DNA from: Astrothelium macrocarpum
Lineage: Eukaryota; Ascomycota; Dothideomycetes; Trypetheliales; Trypetheliaceae
Direction: 5' to 3'
Assembly (NCBI GenBank): GCA_021030915.1
Contig: JAGEMR010000002.1
Coordinates: forward strand, 372,001 to 436,000
Length of the DNA stretch: 64,000 nt
Positions 26,149 to 38,358 of the stretch are shown here, one piece after another. Made by a program: the position numbers and the translations under genes. The notes under the pieces were generated by a model that saw only the letters and a list, made by a program, of their open reading frames with translations, did not search any database and was not told where the DNA came from. Within the stretch, counting starts at the first letter, position 1, and the number at the start of each line of letters is the position of its first letter.

Positions 26149-27113
26149 GATGGTTCATGGATTAATGATTCTACAACATATCACTGCATACATCTCGTCG
26201 CTGCCACTACTAGCTGCGAACATGGCCGATCTGCATCCGCAAACTTCTTTATTCAATCTTCCAGATCTTTGTACATTCCTCAACACTGCCACTACTCCTT
26301 CTGTCAACACTTTGAGACTTGACCGATAACATGGTGCTCATAATAAGCACGGGCGAGCATCATCGAATACCTCCAGCAGATCGGCTATGTCGCGAACGCA
26401 AGCAATGCTGCACCAAATCCTGCAGTTGCAGCCCCAACGTTGACGATGGCAGCTCGACCATCATTCTCTTCAGCCGCTCGACGGCCTTGAACCCGACCCT
26501 GAATGGTTATCGTGTGAATCAACAGTGCGGTTACAAGGAGCCTCATCGACGCGACCGTTGAACCATACATTCTCTTCGGCCGCTCAGGCTTCTATGCAGG
26601 CCAATCACGCCACTTCTCCGCAGACACAGCTGGGGCACGCCGGACATGTCACTGATCCAACTCTGATGGCGTCCATCACGAGATTGGCATTAGATTGGAT
26701 TCTTCAATGGGCTCATTATCGATTTATTTGCAGTTTTGGTTAACGCTCGTCAACGTAATATTCTTTTCGCCATCTGACTTCAGATGGCCTCTGCTTCCCA
26801 AGTGGACGTCCTCCCGTGGCTTACGGATTGATCACTAGAGCCTCCCTGGGTTAGCTATCAAAAGTGAAGACCGGAAGAAATGAGGATCATCACTGAGAGC
26901 TTTTGCTAAGGTGCGGCACTTGCGTTTTGCGACTCTCTACACATTTGACATTCTGATTAAAAGTCTAGCTCTACTATGCACTTTTGTCGTATTATCCCTG
27001 ATCCTTTCCATGTGGTGATATGTGGAAACGGCTGGATCGTTTCAATGAGATATCTGTGGATTTAAAGCGATCGAATCTCCCGTGCAATTCCCAACAAAGA
27101 CAACTGATCTTGG
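26149..27113. other. Intergenic region, no supported gene
   Basis: Contains protein-like but broken stretches, for example IIEYLQQIGYVANASN near 26.36 kb and DPTLMASITRLALDWI near 26.66 kb. I cannot join them into a gene. Two short segments near 26.46 and 26.57 kb resemble each other (CATTCTCTTC(A/G)GCCGCTC). They may be remnants of the same relic as the next feature. Confidence 0.3.
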
Positions 27114-27473
27114 TACCAAGAAGCCATATCCTCTTTACCTAATTTGACGAATGTGGCCGAGCAGTTCAACTTGTCACCAGAGATGATGCAAGTTCTGACA
27201 AAACTCACTACAGCCGATTTCCATGCTCTCAAGGTGTTCGCTGATAGCGCCAAAGACCTGAAGACTCATGGCACTTCGATCGTTGCTCCAGCAATGATCG
27301 TTACAACCACCTCTGGCAAGAAGCGTTCCAAGAAAGCTGAAGGATCTGGCGTCGTCAAGAAACAAAGGAAAGAATCCTCAGCGAAAGCGACACGTCCGCT
27401 GAACTCCTACTTGGCGACATGCGTCAAGATCAGGTGGGGTGAGGGTGGACCAGCAGTCAATGACATATTCTAG
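27114..27473 (+). pseudogene. Alpha-box-like (MAT1-1-1 type) gene relic, tentative
   Basis: An open frame without an ATG before EMMQ reads FNLSPEMMQVLTKLTTADF, then a Lys/Arg-rich stretch (GKKRSKKAEGSGVVKKQRK) and KATRPLNSYLA. The last words match the start of the fungal mating-type alpha-box (pattern KRPLNSFxAFR). Homology stops there: AFR and the following box are replaced by TCVKIRW and a stop. No start codon and loss of the domain body suggest an exon fragment rather than a working gene. The match is short and could be chance. Confidence 0.35.
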
Positions 27474-27729
27474 AGGGTATATACATATAGTTGTGGAGAG
27501 GGCTAGGCGGACAGGGGCTCATGCGTCTCGAGAATCAGAGCGACTGCCTGCCGAGCCCTCCCCTAAATTCAAATATGTTATCTGAACTCGCTTGCTTTCC
27601 ATGATTGTGAAAGCCGGAGGCTCACGAAGTGATATGATTTTATTCTACAGTATCCAATATGGCTGGCGTTGTTAGTCCTTACAAGCCAATCTACTACGCG
27701 CGCATGTGCAGTTGGATCCCAGGGTTCAG

Positions 27730-29030
27730 CTAATGCGTCTTCCCTCCATAATACACCTTTCGTACATCAACCAACTTTTTCCCTCTTGCTCTCGCAATAT
27801 CCTCTGGAAGTTTTTGCCGCATCAAGGCTTGAAATGTCGCCTTGCACACATTCATCTTGTTCCTCGACCGCAGGCATTTCGCCGAGAGGTCACTGATTCC
27901 TGCCGCTCTAGCCATTTCGAATATGAGGTGCTGGCACCGAAGCCCAAAGCCTGGATCAATCAGCAAATCTGCCCCAATGAACAACTCCACTGCGAGCTGT
28001 TGAGAAACATACCAGGAGGTCTCGAACTCAACCTCAACTCCGCCGCCCCAACCTTCCCCACCACCTCTCCGAAGATCGTCCTCTCCTCATACCGCGGCAC
28101 GGGCTTCATATTCCCAATCGCCGCCAACATCGCCTGCCGTCTCGCATCCCCGTCCTGCGCCGCCTTGCCCTCGCCAATGCCCAACATGCCCTTCATGTCC
28201 CCCGCAATCGTCAAGTGGTACGAGCTCTGGATCTTGCCCATGCGCGTCTGGTTCGTCACGCGCCGCGTCACCAGGCTCTTGACGCGCAGCCGCTTGAGCT
28301 GCTGCTTGGCCAGCCCCGTGCGCTGCAGCAGGCGCAGCATGCGCGGGTCCTCGAACTCGTCGTCGTTCTTGTTGCTGCTGCGGCGCGACGCCGTGTCATC
28401 TTCGGGCGCGAGCTTGGGGAGCAGCGGTTCTTGCGGCGGCAGCTCGTCGACGAGCGCGCGTGGGTCGGAGGAGTCGAAGAGGTTGCGTGGGTCGGAGAGG
28501 AACTTTTGGAGCTCGACGGCGGCGTCGCGCGGTTGGCCGGTGGTGGGGTCGTTGGAGTCGATGTTTTGGAGGAAAGTGTTGAGGGTGGATGATATTTCTT
28601 CTTCGGATTTCGGACGAGGGCGGTTTTGAGGGTCGAGGCGAGAGCGAGGAGCTATGGGATGGTCGATGACGGGGTCGACAGTCGAGAGGTCGCTGATGTA
28701 GGGGAGTTTGTGTTCGTCGTCACGCATGGTGCCTTGGGTTGCGAGGTCTTGGATGGAGATGGAGGCTTCGCCAGCTTCGATAGCTTCCATTTGCTCTGGG
28801 GTGTATTTCTGGGCAAGCAGTGACTTTTCTTCCTCGGTATAGGGCTGAAAGCGAGACATGCGCTCTTCAATCAGGCCCATGTCTGAAGCCTTAATATTGG
28901 CATGAGCAGGACGCCGTTTTCCCCGTCTGGCGGAGGTGCTGTGAAAAGGCCGACATTGGGGGCAGATGAAGGATCGAGAGGAGAATTGGACAGCAGAGAA
29001 GAGGCTTCTGCTTGATCTTATGCTGGTCAT
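27730..29030 (-). CDS. MRPS5: Mitochondrial small-subunit ribosomal protein S5 (uS5m)
   Basis: Component of the mitochondrial 37S ribosomal subunit. Two exons, 29030..28013 and 27950..27730, join in frame (412 aa). The N-terminus is Arg/Ser-rich without acids, as expected for a mitochondrial targeting sequence. The middle is an acidic, poorly conserved extension. From about residue 260 comes the S5 double-stranded RNA-binding fold (YHLTIAGDMKGMLGIGEGKA); after the splice, the C-terminal S5 domain follows (RPPGFGLRCQHLIFEMARAA...KATFQALMRQ). It shares a 138-base intergenic region with the divergent TRM2-like gene. Confidence 0.92.
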
Positions 29031-29168
29031 CGTATGAAAGAGTAATTTCCTATGGCAGTTGATGTAATGGAGTTGAGAGGAGATAGATACGAAATTTCGG
29101 TGATCGGAGGTCGAAGCTTTCCGCGACCAGCGACATCCAAAGTACCATAACGTTTCCTAGCCACGCAC
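29031..29168. promoter_or_regulatory. Short divergent promoter region
   Basis: The two ATGs, 29030 on the minus strand and 29169 on the plus strand, are 138 bases apart, so the promoters must overlap. No TATA element is evident. Confidence 0.5.
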
Positions 29169-30953
29169 ATGATTTACATTGAACTTCGCATGCTGAGAAC
29201 GGTGTTTTCACGAGCGTTGCAAGGCTCAACATCGACTGCGCGTGTAGCCTGCTTCGCTCACGTCTCAACAATGGCTTCGTTAATACCCAACGCAGATCAA
29301 ACCACGAGCAATAGCCATAGAAAGCGGCCTCGCCAAGAGAGTCAACGGCAGTTCAAAAATAAGAACAAGAAACCGAAGATCCAAAATGCGCCAGGCAAAG
29401 ACGGCTCAAATGAGGATGTTCTTCTTGCAGATGTCTTGTCCATTTTAAAAATCCAAGACAGAGAGTCACAGTCCTCTACGGCTACATCCCATGAGAGCAC
29501 AGAGTCAATATCAAGATTTACCGAGCTTCCACAAGAGATAGATGCATCAATCACAGAATTATCATCCACTGGCGATGGCCTCGCATTGTTACCCGGAACA
29601 CGTAAAGTTCTTGTTGTACCATTCGCAATTCCTGGTGATACTGCCCGAGTTAAGATTTTCAAGCAGAACACAGACCGGCCATTTCTCCAAACCGACCTTC
29701 TAAAAATCGAAAGGGCATCATCCAAAAGAGACGAAAAGCTTATCAAATGTCCATATTTCGCAAAATGCTCTGGTTGCCAATTTCAAATGCTCTCATATGC
29801 GGAACAGCTCATCCACAAGAAACGAATCATTGAAAAAGCATACCAGAATTTTTCTGGTCTTGAGCCTGAATTAGTTCCCCAAGTAAACGATACAATAGGT
29901 TCTCCGTTACAGTATGGCTATCGAACGAAACTGACACCACACTTTGATGGCCCTCAAGGTGCAAGACGTTCGCGCCGCAATGGGGAGACACCAAAATGGA
30001 GCGAGGTGCCTCCGATTGGTTTCATGCAAAAGGGCACGCGATCTACACTTGATATTGAAGATTGCCCGATTGGTACTGACGCAGTCCGCAAGGGCATGAA
30101 AGCTGAGAGACAGCGTGTAGCAGACCAAATCGATAAGTACAAACGAGGTGCAACACTCTTACTTCGTGAGAGTACGGAGCGCATTCCCAAGACCAAGATC
30201 ATAGCATCAGAGAAAGCAGCAATCAGTGATGGGTCCTCTGAGGCTGATGATACCGATGTTGTTCTCGAAGACCGAGGGCAATATCTCCATAAAAAGACTT
30301 GCATTACTGACTCAAATGCTACATCCATGGAATACATTGATGATTACGTCTTTTCCAATCCTGCTGGTGCCTTCTTCCAAAACAACAATTCGATTCTCCC
30401 CACATTCACATCATACATACGCTCACATATCCTTCCAAGCAATTCCTTGTCAAAAATCACAAATCTCGTTGACGCTTACTCCGGCAGCGGCCTTTTTACA
30501 ATAACATTGTCATCTCTCTTCAAAAAATCGCTCGGCATAGACATAGCATCGAGCAGTATTGACTCGGCCAACCAAAATGCAAAGCTCAACAATCTTGACC
30601 CATCCCATGCTTCTTTTCGAGCCGCCGATGCTTCTGCAATATTTGCTGACATCACCTTCCCAGCCGACGAGACCGTTGTGGTTATTGATCCACCAAGAAA
30701 AGGATGCGATGAAAACTTTTTGCGTCAATTACTGCGATATGGACCAGCACGCGTGGTGTATGTGAGTTGCAATGTGCACACGCAGGCAAGAGATGTTGGG
30801 GTCCTGGTCCGAGGAATGGAAGGTGTTGGCCGTGGGGGAAATGCTGAGAAGTGTTCCTATAAGATTGAGAGCCTACAAGGATTCGACTTCTTTCCGCAGA
30901 CTGGTCATGTCGAAGGAGTTGCGGTGCTATCCAGGATGAGACCCGACGATTGA
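29169..30953 (+). CDS. TRM2: tRNA (uracil-5-)-methyltransferase, TRM2-like
   Basis: Makes 5-methyluridine at position 54 of tRNA, using S-adenosylmethionine. Intronless, up to 594 aa. A TRAM-like beta domain precedes a cysteine cluster (KCPYFAKCSGCQFQM, about residue 193). The Rossmann methyltransferase has the SAM motif LVDAYSGSGLF (about 437), the DPPRKGCDE motif (about 513) and the catalytic Cys in VSCNVHT (about 533). The ending, GFDFFPQTGHVEGVAVL, is diagnostic of the RumA/TrmA/Trm2 family. ATGs at 29169, 29190 and 29271 are all possible starts; the second would give a basic, possibly mitochondrial N-terminus (MLRTVFSRALQ). Confidence 0.93.
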   Translation: MIYIELRMLRTVFSRALQGSTSTARVACFAHVSTMASLIPNADQTTSNSHRKRPRQESQRQFKNKNKKPKIQNAPGKDGSNEDVLLADVLSILKIQDRESQSSTATSHESTESISRFTELPQEIDASITELSSTGDGLALLPGTRKVLVVPFAIPGDTARVKIFKQNTDRPFLQTDLLKIERASSKRDEKLIKCPYFAKCSGCQFQMLSYAEQLIHKKRIIEKAYQNFSGLEPELVPQVNDTIGSPLQYGYRTKLTPHFDGPQGARRSRRNGETPKWSEVPPIGFMQKGTRSTLDIEDCPIGTDAVRKGMKAERQRVADQIDKYKRGATLLLRESTERIPKTKIIASEKAAISDGSSEADDTDVVLEDRGQYLHKKTCITDSNATSMEYIDDYVFSNPAGAFFQNNNSILPTFTSYIRSHILPSNSLSKITNLVDAYSGSGLFTITLSSLFKKSLGIDIASSSIDSANQNAKLNNLDPSHASFRAADASAIFADITFPADETVVVIDPPRKGCDENFLRQLLRYGPARVVYVSCNVHTQARDVGVLVRGMEGVGRGGNAEKCSYKIESLQGFDFFPQTGHVEGVAVLSRMRPDD

Positions 30954-31667
30954 GCGTCTTTCGGCTACGCTACATTCAACGCAGTTTAACTTTCGGCCTT
31001 ATACTAGTCGAGGAGACATCTATCATTATGCTTCTGATGCGGGCTGCATCATCTGATTCCTACATGGAATGTCCGTAATTCTGCACTCAGCGGGAGCTGG
31101 CCTTGGACTTAATTGGCCAGAAGCCTTCAGGAACGGCATAAGTGCATCCTTGAACCCTCTCAAGGATGGCTGATCCACATGGAAGAGCAATATTGCCTAC
31201 ACAAGAGATCAATGGGGACAGAATTTTTGCACCGCACAGAAAAACTCTTCCTTCTAGCTAAGGCAAGCGGACTGCGCATTTCTTCATTGGAATCACAGCT
31301 GTCGTGCAAGGTTGCGAATTTTAAGGATCATGTACAGTCATTGCAATTCATGACTTTATAGAGGAGTCGTTACGAGACCGACAACCGCGCTTTGGTAGCG
31401 CATGCACATATTGAAGAAACATTCATCACAAAGACCAAGATTTCCTACAACCAAGCCAGATATGGACAGTAAGCAAGCTTTAGATCCAGCCCATTCTTAC
31501 TATTAGTCCCACAGATCTCTGGTCATATCCCTAAAGAAGCTTTTCCACAATTTTGGCAAAGATTATATTAATTTCTTTGAAGGTTAGAAATTGCCTAGGT
31601 CAGATCGACAGCAATCGACGGATATTTACGAGTGCCAAACTTTTCATGCACAGGATATTGATGGAGC
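30954..31667. other. Intergenic region, no supported gene
   Basis: Convergent 3' ends of the TRM2-like and beta-galactosidase genes. No coding sequence or repeat is seen. Confidence 0.5.
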
Positions 31668-34600
31668 TTAATAAGCCCCAGCTCGCGGCGTATATCCCGT
31701 CATTGGGCTTAGCTCGACAGGTCCGTATCCGCTCTGAACGACCTCGCCGTTCACCAATTGCAGGCTTTCCACACTCGCACCACCGTTTTGGAGAGCCCAT
31801 AATGTCAGCGCGACGTAATTGGTGCCATGGTAATTCAGGATTCCCTCTGGGACAGGATACGAATCCTGTGGGCCAATGTTGTGGACTGTGTCGGGTTAGC
31901 TTCATTTGCGCTCGACACCCTCGTAAATCATCGAAGGGAAGCAAACTTACCGTATTTGCCAAATTGATATCCATTCACATAAAGCTGCAGACGGTAATCT
32001 GACACGGTGGTGTTCGTGGTATTGGCAAAGTTGAAATACAACGGGATATCGTAACCCTCCGGCATGTCCAAATCAAACTCTACACCAAAGAATCCGATGC
32101 CGGGCTGGTCGATCCCACTCGTCGGTCCAGCGCTATCGCTGAACTGACTGCTGTTGATTGGCGCACCAGGTAGATGCCATCCTTGACGTTCCGCGTACAT
32201 TCCACCCTCGTTGAGTGGACCTCTCGTGCGGTCTTGATAGTCTTCTCCACCGAGGTTACCCGTCAGCTTCCAGGTGATAGCAGACTTGTTGCGTCCAGCA
32301 AGAGAGAAGTCGAGAATGCCACGTGGATCTTTCATCTCGCTGCTGCCCGCTTCACCGTTCTCGTCGAGACCCATATTGTCGACAACAACGGTGATGACGT
32401 AGTCATTACCTGAGGTCACGGACAAGGGAAAGGTTGTGTTAGCGCTAGATGCAGCATCAATACCAGGATAAGAGCCGAGGTAGGTGCTGTTCAAGTAGGC
32501 TGACATGCCAAAGGCAGAACCTCCTTGGGTATTTAGGTAAATAGTGGATTCGGCGCCTGTTGCGGTGAAGTGGCCACGGTAGAGAAGTGTGCCGGTGTTA
32601 TAGCCATAGTCTGAAGCATAAAGCGACGTGGGAGTGGTCAAATTTCTCGCAGTATTGTTCGAGTAGGTGTGATCTGCAACAGTCCAGAGGCTGTCGTCGT
32701 AGGTTGAATTTATCTCTGGCAAAGAGTCAATGTAGCGCCAGGTCAGAGAGCTGAGATCAGGAACCGTAAATGATGGGGCAGAATAGGTAAGATTCGATGA
32801 GACAATGCCAGTATTGGCCTGCTGGAAGGGAATGGATTGCCCATTAAATGTAAGCGAAGTAATCTTGGGAGCTCCACTGATCACCTCAAGCGGTGCAGTG
32901 GCATTGAGATCACCTGTCAATTGAAGAGTGGACCCATTGACCACTGCAGTTCTCATGAGGTATCCTGCGCGAAGCACAACCGCTTTTGTGGTTGTAGAAT
33001 TTCCCGTAGTGAAGTTGCCGCTTGTTGAGGAAGGTAGATCAAGAACCCAGTAGTTGTATGCAGAGTAGCGGTCCAAGATGTAGATGTACAAGTTGCCAAG
33101 TTGCACGATTCTCCGAGTTGGGCTAACCTCCCAGTTCAGTACAGTCGATCCGTTGATTACTGAGGTAGTGACACCATCTCCTTCAATGATAGTAGCGTTA
33201 CCGCCGTTCTGAACAGCAAGCTCGTGTTGTTCGTTCGGGCCACCGTACACAATTGCTACAGTCTTGAAAGAGTCCTTCTTCCATGTGAATATTTCCGCAG
33301 AAGAGTACAGCAAATTTACTCCATCAAGGTCATAATCTGTTACGTGGATCTTTGAGTCCCTACCGTTGAGCGTGAGTGTGCCTTGAAGCTGTGGGATTGT
33401 GATGTCGCCTTGACTAGTTGGGACGGTCAAAGTATAGTTGGTAGAGTCCAAAGAGTTGTACGCTGCATGACGTACGACAAAGAAGTTGGTCTTTGTCCCG
33501 TTTCCGAGTAGTGCTGTGGTGGCAATAGCTGGGTTGTCTGTGTATGACCCATTTGCATACGTGTTGTTCTGTGGAATAGCTGTCAGGTACGCTGGCGATG
33601 CTTGCAAGAAATTGGCTTCCAATTTGGCTTCGCTATATTTTTCACGTGTAACCGTACGGTCCTCCATTATCACAGCACCATAATCGTAGCTCGTGTAACC
33701 TCCAGGGTGGCCAAGGTTTCCCCAGTTGGTGCCACCATAAGTCATGTAGATGTTGAAAATCGTGACACCAAAGCTAAAATCGTTCTTGTAGAAGACACGC
33801 TCAAATTCGGAATTCAGAAGAATTGCACATTGGTTGAACCCAAGACCACCCCAAGGATCGAAGGAACCACCCTGGAACTCAGTGATTGAGTAAGGAGTTG
33901 AAGGACTTTGTTCTTCATGCAGGTCTCTATAATAGGTTGGTAAAGCATCATCTGGCCAAGTGTATGGATCAGCGCAATCGAACCCAAGTGGGTAGCCATC
34001 GTGACCATAGATGTCAACAGCAGCTGGCTGACCCGGAGCAAAGTACCCATGTGGGTAAGCATCGTTACTGAGGAATGGTACAACAATACCAGCATTACGG
34101 AACTGATCTTCAACGTAACCAAAATACGTTGGATTCGGGAACTCGATACCAGGAACAGCTTGGGAGTATTCGTTCTCCGGTTGAACGAGTATCACAGGAC
34201 CTCCATTGGTAATTTGGGCCTTGGCGATTATCTCTCCAATATTCTGAGCATAGCTGTGAGGAATATCAGTATCAATCTATTCAAACGGGCAGGTAGATAT
34301 CTCGCTGACTTACTTGTTGGTAGCGTTAAGGTAACTTGGATCAGGTGTCCGAAGCAGTCCAGGTATTCGTTGCAGCCAGCCTGGGTACCCACCACCAGAC
34401 GACTCAGCATTAATGTATGGCCCAGGACGCTGTTGCAATTAGTCTTTGTATTTGCCGATGATATTTCATTCAAATCCATACCGCAAGTAGGTAGATGCCG
34501 GCTTCGCTAGCAGCGTCAAAAAATGGCTGGAAATCGAATATACCCTCCGCAGAAAAGTCTCCTGGTTTGCCTTCTACCAAAGCCCAATCGACGTAAAATG

Positions 34601-34981
34601 ATGTGCCACTGTAACCAAGAGCCTTGATCTTTTGAAATACGTCAAGCCACAAACCGGGAACAGGCAGACTAGGTTGCATTATTAGATTAGAAATTGTAGG
34701 ACATATTGCTGAATCCAGCGTACCGGTAGGGATGGAATTCTCCACTGTAGAAGAGAATACGTTCACCGTATACAAAAAGCGAGTCTTCGTCCCATGTAAC
34801 CTTCGATGTATCAGATAGAGGCTTTCAAAGAATATGCAAATTTCAAACGTACAATGTCTTGTAAAGGAGCTCTTTTGTACGGCTTGATCACTTTTCCTGG
34901 TTTTCCTCCAAATGTACGACCAGTAGTCTGCAAGGCTAGACAAGAAACGACCAAAGCTTGCAGAAGCTTGATTAGAGACAT
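31668..34981 (-). CDS. lacA: Secreted beta-galactosidase, GH35 (LacA type)
   Basis: Releases terminal beta-galactose from oligo- and polysaccharides outside the cell. Six exons (34981..34853, 34800..34724, 34668..34482, 34429..34314, 34253..31951, 31885..31668) keep phase throughout and give 1009 aa, the normal fungal length. The N-terminus is a signal peptide (LLQALVVSCLALQTTG). The catalytic domain starts VTWDEDSLFVYGERILFYSGEFHPYR; the acid/base Glu is in LVQPENEYS (about 193) and the nucleophile Glu in SITEFQGG (about 296). Later parts are the beta-sandwich and jelly-roll domains of the family, with many glycosylation sites. It is 710 bases from a same-strand GH79 gene. Confidence 0.95.
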
Positions 34982-35052
34982 GATGACCTACAGAGCCCAC
35001 GACACGTCCTCAACAGCCAAAAAAGACTTTCGGAAGGGGACGCGGTCCATGG

Positions 35053-35058
35053 TATATA
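35053..35058 (-). promoter_or_regulatory. Probable TATA box of the beta-galactosidase gene
   Basis: On the minus strand it reads GGCTATATACC, about 72 bases upstream of the ATG at 34981. Confidence 0.5.
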
Positions 35059-35690
35059 GCCCTGCTCGAGGTCGTTACGTCGGTTTTGTTGGAATAGGGT
35101 TCGCCATCGCAGCATCTCTCATCCGAGAGAGCTCCCATGTGTAGGAACCCTGTCATCTCGGGTTCCCATAGGAGGTTTTGGGAAGGTATTGAACGCGGGT
35201 GATCAGGTACGATCAAGCTTTGTTCAGCCAGGCACTGGGGCTCATTCGTGGGAATTTGAGGAGCTCGAGCCCAGGCCGAGGGGCATTGCGAGTCGTTTGC
35301 GGGGCAGACAGGGCTATCCCCACATCGAACCAGTTCTTACCAATTCAGCCGATAGTGGTGAAAAATTTGGATCGGCACGTCACTTCGCGATGGCGTTTGC
35401 AGAAACTTGCGCGTCCCAAAATTAGACAAACTATCGAGCATCATTACTGCTGATCGAGGACATGTATCATGGATAGAAGGACGCCAATCGTGTTTGTGTG
35501 CTTGCATTTCAAAATTTTCAAGGACGAAGAGGGTAAATTCTGCCGGCAACTAGTGAACCTCGGCCGAACAAAACCTTTCCAGATGAGGAAAAACCAAAAT
35601 AGAGCTAAGAAAACAAAAATTCATGTAAACAACATAACCAATATTGCGTTCTGACAGTCTCTTCCATAAGCACCATGCATCAGCGCCATT
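35059..35690. other. Intergenic region, no supported gene
   Basis: Between the GH35 start and the GH79 stop on the same strand. It should carry upstream control sites for the beta-galactosidase; none is recognisable by eye. Confidence 0.5.
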
Positions 35691-37424
35691 CTATATATGG
35701 ACCATAATTGCTTCGCTGTCTTGGACAGATACTTTCACTTCTCCAGCAACGACCTGGATTGTTTGAGACGTGCTTCCGGATTGGTGACCTCTGCCCTGAT
35801 CCACGACATAAGACCATTGCTCGCCAGCCCAAGTGATACTCTGATCCTTGTTTATATCATAACCAGATGCTTCCGCACCAGCATCAGCTTGTAAACTAAG
35901 CAGCTTCACGCTCGTAACTCCTTTCGGAACCTTAACAGCAAATTGCTTGACACCGCGTTTTTGGCCGCTGCTCTTGTTCCACTCACGCAAATTGACCAAA
36001 GCCACTCGAGACAAAGCCTTGCCATCGTAAGCGGCATACGCTGTGAAGAAGTCGGACTTGAGATCCAAATTCACAACGCCTGTTGGGGTGGTCGATTTGC
36101 CGATGAAGTCCGCGATGAAGGGCTGAGCGTAGAATGGAGCTCTTACCGAAGGTCCTGGATTTTTCGGAACACCAGAAGTGGGTACCCAGAGTGAGAACGT
36201 GGCAGCCGGACCCTGCGCACAACCGACACGTGCGACGCCTTGAGACATAACAAAAAGTTGGAAATCGACTGACCACAAACACTCACCAAACTTACCAGTG
36301 AGACCCGGGGCACCACCTAGGGCAGGTCCCGTCTCACTGAGCACGTATGGTATATTTGCTAGGGATTGAATGTACGAGAGCGATTTTTGGTAGTTGACGA
36401 ACTTTGATGTGATGGCAGAGTGATTCATCAATTTTGCTGGAATTGAAGAAGTCAGTCATCCTTTCTTTGGAATCAAAAGTAGAGTTTGCATACCCTGCAG
36501 GCTGTTTACGCCTGTGTTTGGTCCATCAATCTGGTAAAAATGCTCAGCAGCATACTTGACTTGTCCATTCTTGTTAATGCCTTGTTTAAAGGCATCTTGC
36601 CTAGGTCGCAGGAACTTTCAGCAGGCGTATAAAATGAGTGCGTGGAGGCTTTATTTTGACAAGCGGCGAAACTTACAGTTGCCATGTGGAATCCCCTGCG
36701 ACAGCCTCGACTGAAAGGTCAGCGACTTCAAATATCCTGGTCGAGCCTCCTTTAAGATTCAAGACTCCAGAGATATGCTGTTCAAGAGTTTCCGCAGCGC
36801 GCACGTAATCAGTGGCGGTCTTTTCATAACTGGACACCTCGTTGCCAATTGCAATCGCCGCTACTCGGTCCGCTCCGATAGCTTGGTAGGCACGCCGGAC
36901 AAAATCAATTGCGTTTGTGACGTTTAATTTGGAGCTGAGAGGTGCCTGGAATGAGAAATGCGCATTCTGGAAACCCTTGAAACCGTCAAAGTAGCTGGGT
37001 CCGAGAATAAAATGGGCAACAGAGCTATACGGACAATCGTCGCCCAGGCAGTCGGTCGGAGCTTTTTGGTTGGGATTGAATGTAACACGATCTCTTCAAA
37101 TTTTTGCGTGAGTTTTGCATTGGACAATCCACACGTCAACAGAACTTACCCACTGGTTCCCCCATTTCTGATGATGGGAGGCTCGCTCATACGCTTTGCA
37201 ATCGAATCAACCAAATTGATGGAGAACTCATTATTGTAGAAGTTCAAAGATGCACTCTCAAAGGCAAAGCCGACAAAATCAGGTGGGACTGTAACTGCAT
37301 GTGAAGGACGTGATGAAGGAAAAGAGACTGTTTCCGTTGGTGGCGCCGCATTGACTTGTGCAAAAATAAGATTGAATGACAAGGAAATTCCCAAGAGCAG
37401 TTCATTCAAAAATAAGTGATACAT
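35691..37424 (-). CDS. Secreted beta-glucuronidase-like glycoside hydrolase, GH79
   Basis: Family members remove terminal glucuronic acid or its 4-O-methyl form, for example from arabinogalactan side chains. Four exons (37424..37150, 37093..36677, 36600..36494, 36436..35691) join in phase to give 514 aa. The ATG at 37424 begins a signal peptide (FLNELLLGISLSFNLIFAQ). The putative acid/base Glu is in AIGNEVSSY (about 170) and the nucleophile Glu in VLSETGPALGG (about 298). The C-terminal beta-sandwich (VALVNLREWN, then SVKLLSLQADAG) is the second domain usual in fungal GH79. The third exon starts at a CCTAG acceptor, restoring WQLQDAFKQGIN. Exact substrate is not determinable. Confidence 0.88.
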
Positions 37425-37493
37425 GATAAAAGAAATAAAGATATGCAATGTTGATTACGACGAAGCTCTGCACGCATTTTGACGGTTACCATC

Positions 37494-37500
37494 TTTATAT
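37494..37500 (-). promoter_or_regulatory. Probable TATA box of the GH79 gene
   Basis: Reads CATATAAAGATG on the minus strand, about 71 bases upstream of the ATG at 37424. Confidence 0.5.
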
Positions 37501-38358
37501 GCATCTGTTCTTGAGCATGCTTGCAATCTGACAATCCGCCAAATGAGTGGCAGTGTATTATGCGTGTCTGTATACAGACTAAACTGTCCACATAGCATGC
37601 TTACCAAGATCTCGAAGAGAGCAAGAGTTGACGGGTGACGGGTAGTTTGTTGGTAGATGCGTTGATGGATGATTGCTAGATGCTCCGTGGCAAGAGTGAG
37701 AGATCGGTCGGCCCTAATGAGCACGGATCTTGCCCTCACCTTCGTTGGGTCTCAAGTTATCCCATCCTCGCTCTCCGCGAATTAACAATGATTGACCAGG
37801 AGATACTGACCATACATGGCCATCACCCTCATTGGCATCGTTCGGAAATCAACACCTCCTGAGCATTTATTTAGCAGCCCAATTGCCCGCAGGACACGGC
37901 GATAACGAAATCGATCCGTATAAAGGCCCTACCGTTGCTCCATTCAGCTAAGGAACTGGCTCTTACGCATAATGTTGGCGCTCTTTCTTCCTGTTGCACA
38001 AGTCTCAGGTTTCTATATTTGCTGGAGAAAGATGTGAAGGGAACAAAAGAGATCACTTAGTCACGCTTTGCAAGCGTTAGAAGCAACTGCGAAAACTAGT
38101 TGAAGATGCCTTGAACACTGTGTCTTACACTTTTCTTGATCTCTATGGCTAGATTGTCCTTGTGGAGGAACTCCGCGGTGGCGACTATGCTCAGGAACAT
38201 GTCTGATCTCCCAGCGTAGAGATCAGCTCTGGCAGCTGTCCAGCAAGCTCAAATGCGTGAATCCCAATCAACCCCCACAATACACAATACATTGCCAAAG
38301 CTTACCTACTGACGACTAAACAAGATGTTACCCGAGATTCGACAGCTCCTGAGGCCAC
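37501..38358. other. Intergenic region, no supported gene
   Basis: Between the GH79 gene and the accessory island. It has short frames only and no motif I recognise. Confidence 0.5.

Noticed and set aside
27706..28629. 307-codon plus-strand frame
   Set aside because: Antisense shadow of the mitochondrial ribosomal protein S5 gene, whose domains and splice junction are clear.
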